DNA of 64,000 nt. Origin: Lasioglossum baleicum. Its lineage: Eukaryota; Arthropoda; Insecta; Hymenoptera; Halictidae. Positions 61,569 to 64,000 of the stretch are shown here, one piece after another; the stretch's first letter is position 1, and each line of letters begins with the position of its first letter. The translations under genes and the position numbers were made by a program. The stretch lies in the NCBI RefSeq assembly GCF_051020765.1, contig NW_027469243.1, forward strand, positions 1 through 64,000. Direction: 5' to 3'. The notes under the pieces were generated by a model. It saw nothing but the letters and a program-made list of their open reading frames with translations. It had not been told where the DNA came from and searched no databases.

Positions 61569-64000
61569 AATCTTACCTCATGGTATGAATATTAAAGAAC
61601 AGAGCTAAACCGCTAGATAACGTTACCAATTACTGTAACGTCATACTCCATACCGGGTACCTTACCTTTCGAGATAATAACCCGCTGTATCGTGGGTATA
61701 ACTTCGAGATCAGGGAAAGAAGTAAGTGGACATTTTACCAGGCGGACACCTTAATTCTATGCATGAATTAGAAGATCGGGGGTCAAACCGTTCCAGATTC
61801 TTACCACCTTCTTTGAGTTTCGAACGGCTGAGTCAATAGCTTCACCTATCCTGTGATTCCGAAAGTAAAACCAGGTATCCCGCGAGTAAATCCACTGATC
61901 AGTTTTGACAAAAGACATCTTTATTCACGGTTTGAATATTAAAGTATTGCGTCAAACCGTTTGAGAGCGTTACCAATGGGTATAACGATAATCGTATTAC
62001 CGGAGTCCTTGCCATGCGAAAAACTAATCCGCTGCATCGGGAGTGTGACTTCTTGTACATGGAAACAAATTATTCTAAATCTTAGTGACAGGCACCATAA
62101 TTTCATTTATTGTATAGAAGATCGTGGGCCAATATCGTTAGAGAACGATACCACCTCCTTCGCAAGCCGATGGGCAAAGTCAAGAGCTTCACCAATACTG
62201 CGATTCCAAAATCCGAACTGGGTGTACTGGGGAGCAAATCCGTTGTTCAGTATAGGCAATGGACACCTTAATTCGAGTTATGAATATCAACATACGGAGT
62301 CCAGCTGTTGGAGGCCATTACTAATTGGTATAAAGTCCTTCTTTTTGCCGAATACATTACCTTTCAAAACGCATCACGCAGTATTGAGTGTCGTGCTTAG
62401 TGCTCTCGAAAGCAAATTAGTAGACATTATTGCAGAAGCACACCTTATTTTCGTGTATGAGTTAGAAGACCGAGTGTCAAATATTTCGAGATCGTTCCCA
62501 CCTTCTTTGGGAGTGGCATAGCTACGTCAATACCTTCAACTGTCCTGTGATACCGAGAGTCAAACCAGTCATTCCGGGAGCATATCCGCAGGTCAGTGTT
62601 GGCAATAGACACCTTAATTCACGGTTTGAATATTAAAGTAGAGCGTCAGTCCGTTTGAGAGTGTAACAAATTTGAATATAGTCATACGTCTTACCGAAGT
62701 CCTTACATTGTGCGAACCTGACCAGCTTAATCGAGAGTGTAACATCGTTATCAGTGAAAGAAGTTAGTATTAATTTCAGTGTCGGGCACCTTAACTTCAT
62801 GTATGAATTAGAATATCGAGCGCCAAACCTCTAGAAAACGTTGCCACCTTCTGTGAGTGACGAACGGCTATGTCAGTAGCTTCACCTATCGTGTGATTCT
62901 CATTGCCAAACCAGGAATTCCGGGAGCATGTTATGTGAACGGTATTAGAAATAGACACCTAAATTCACGGTTTGTATACTGAATTGGGGTGTCCATCCAT
63001 CTGAAATGGTTACAGTGGCTATAAAGTCATACATCTTACCGAATAACCAACCCTCCGTACGCCAACTAGCTGTATCGGGGGTGTAACGTAGTGTTCAGAG
63101 GGACGAATTATTATACATTTTAGTGGCGGTACCATAATTTCATGCATGAGTTTGGAACTCGAGGGTCAAGCATTTGAGAACGTTACCACCATCTTTGAGA
63201 ATCGAACGGCAACAACAGCAGCTTCGCCTAGCCTTTGATTCCGAGAGTCAAACCAGGTTTTCTGTGAATAAATCTGCTGTTCAGTATGGGCATTGGGCGC
63301 CCTATTTCACGATATTCATATTATAGCGCACAGTCAAACCGCAGTAGCACGTTACCTATTGGTGTACAGTTCTAATTTTAGCCGAAGTCCTTACCTTGCG
63401 TGTAGCTAAACCGCTGTATCGACAGTATAACTTCGAGTATAGAGAAGCAAATTTGTTTACATTTTAGTGACGGACCCCTAAATTTCATGCACGTGTTAGA
63501 AGATCCTGGGTCAAACAGATAAAGAACGTTACAACCCTATTTGAGATTCGAACGGCCAAATTAATGGCATCTCCTTTCCTCTGATTCTGAGAGTCATACC
63601 AGGTATTCCGTGCCTAATCCGCTGAACAGTATAGGCCATAGACAGTTAATTTCATGGTAAGAACATTAGAGTAGAGCATCAAATCGTTGTACAGCTTTAC
63701 CTATTCGTATAGAGTCAAACCTTTTTGCGGAGGCCTTACCTACCTTGAACGTATCCCGCCGTATAGGGAGTATAACCTTGTGAACAGAGGAACATATTAG
63801 CATTCGTATTAGTGACGGGCGCCGTAATTTCATGTACAAGTTACAAGATCGAATGCCAACAGCTTCACCCATCCTGCGGTTCAGAGAGTCAAACTAGGAA
63901 TTCCGGGAGAAAATGCGCTGAATGGAATTGGCAATAAACAAATTCAATACCGGTTTGAATATTGGAATATCAATCAAACCGTTTGAGAACGTTACACCAC
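61569..64000 (-). repeat. Family A satellite array, minus orientation (array 14)
   Basis: About 7 minus-orientation units running off the right edge of the window. Landmarks are 'cttcacctatcctgtgattc', 'gcaatagacaccttaattca' and 'cgagagtcaaaccag'. It contains the longest open frame in the window (186 codons, 61961-62521). That frame spans more than one and a half units, has no recognisable domain and contains words found in broken form in many other units, so I treat it as a chance opening. One unit near 63855 is shortened ('caagatcgaatgcc' runs on to 'aacagcttcacccatcc'). Confidence 0.92.

Noticed and set aside
61961..62521. 186-codon open frame, the longest in the window
   Set aside because: It lies wholly inside minus-orientation A units, crosses unit boundaries, shows no domain, signal peptide or conserved motif, and its words recur in broken form in other units. 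Chance openings of this size are expected in 46 kb of one diverged repeat.
1..64000. CENP-B box in family A
   Set aside because: I looked for the core TTCGnnnnAnnCGGG on both strands in the A consensus. Nearby words such as 'ttcggtaaaacgtttg' and 'gttcgagaacgttac' miss required positions.
1..64000. Flips as fold-back sequencing or assembly artefacts
   Set aside because: Artefactual fold-backs give arms that are near-identical reverse complements around the joint. Here the arms are as diverged as other copies and several joints recur at distant sites with their own substitutions. Read-level checking would still be decisive.
1..64000. Bacterial or phage gene content
   Set aside because: There are no long open frames, no recognisable ribosome-binding-site and start arrangements, and no operon-like spacing; tandem satellites fill the window.

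Overview
This window appears to be a eukaryotic satellite-DNA block with no protein-coding gene, RNA gene, CRISPR array, operon or recognisable transposon. Apart from about 150 bp of unassigned sequence, all of it can be assigned to two unrelated, strongly diverged tandem-repeat families. Family A (about 46 kb) has a unit of about 346 bp, itself a dimer of two related half-units of about 177 and 169 bp. Family B (about 18 kb) is AT-richer, with a unit of about 312 bp. Copies within a family differ by roughly 15-30 % by eye, with many indels, so these look like old arrays rather than freshly homogenised ones. Long diverged satellite arrays suggest a centromeric, pericentromeric, subtelomeric or sex/B-chromosome location in a eukaryote. 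CpG is frequent and does not look eroded, which argues against a heavily CpG-methylated genome such as a vertebrate's and fits many invertebrates. The species cannot be named from the sequence.

Layout (plus means the orientation in which A reads 'gaatacctggtttgactctc' and B reads 'gtatacgtacctacgc'): A+ 1-5923, A- 5929-12935, A+ 12936-14950, B+ 14951-15976, B- 15977-17368, A- 17379-18457, A+ 18458-23817, unassigned spacer 23818-23968, A- 23969-26083, A+ 26084-29310, A- 29311-36263, A+ 36271-38672, B+ 38673-43196, B- 43197-48670, A- 48671-49507, A+ 49508-51868, B+ 51869-55642, B- 55643-57208, A- 57219-58862, A+ 58863-61568, A- 61569-64000. The orientation flips thirteen times in 64 kb.

The arrangement follows a rule. 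B occurs in three blocks and each is nested as A+ B+ B- A-, a B palindrome inside a larger A palindrome; the order B- B+ never occurs. Several junctions are copies of one another. The B+/B- turning point is the same ancestral junction in all three blocks, inverted in the middle one. One A/B junction is shared by 14950 and 48670, another by 17378, 38672 and 57218. The A-/A+ junctions at 49507 and 58862 are mirror images, as are those at 18457 and 26083. So whole junction-containing segments were duplicated and inverted, then drifted. A 160-bp stretch identical at 31442 and 35242, exactly 3,800 bp apart, marks at least one recent copying event.

The many short open frames on both strands are translations of the repeats. 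I found no evidence that any is a gene.
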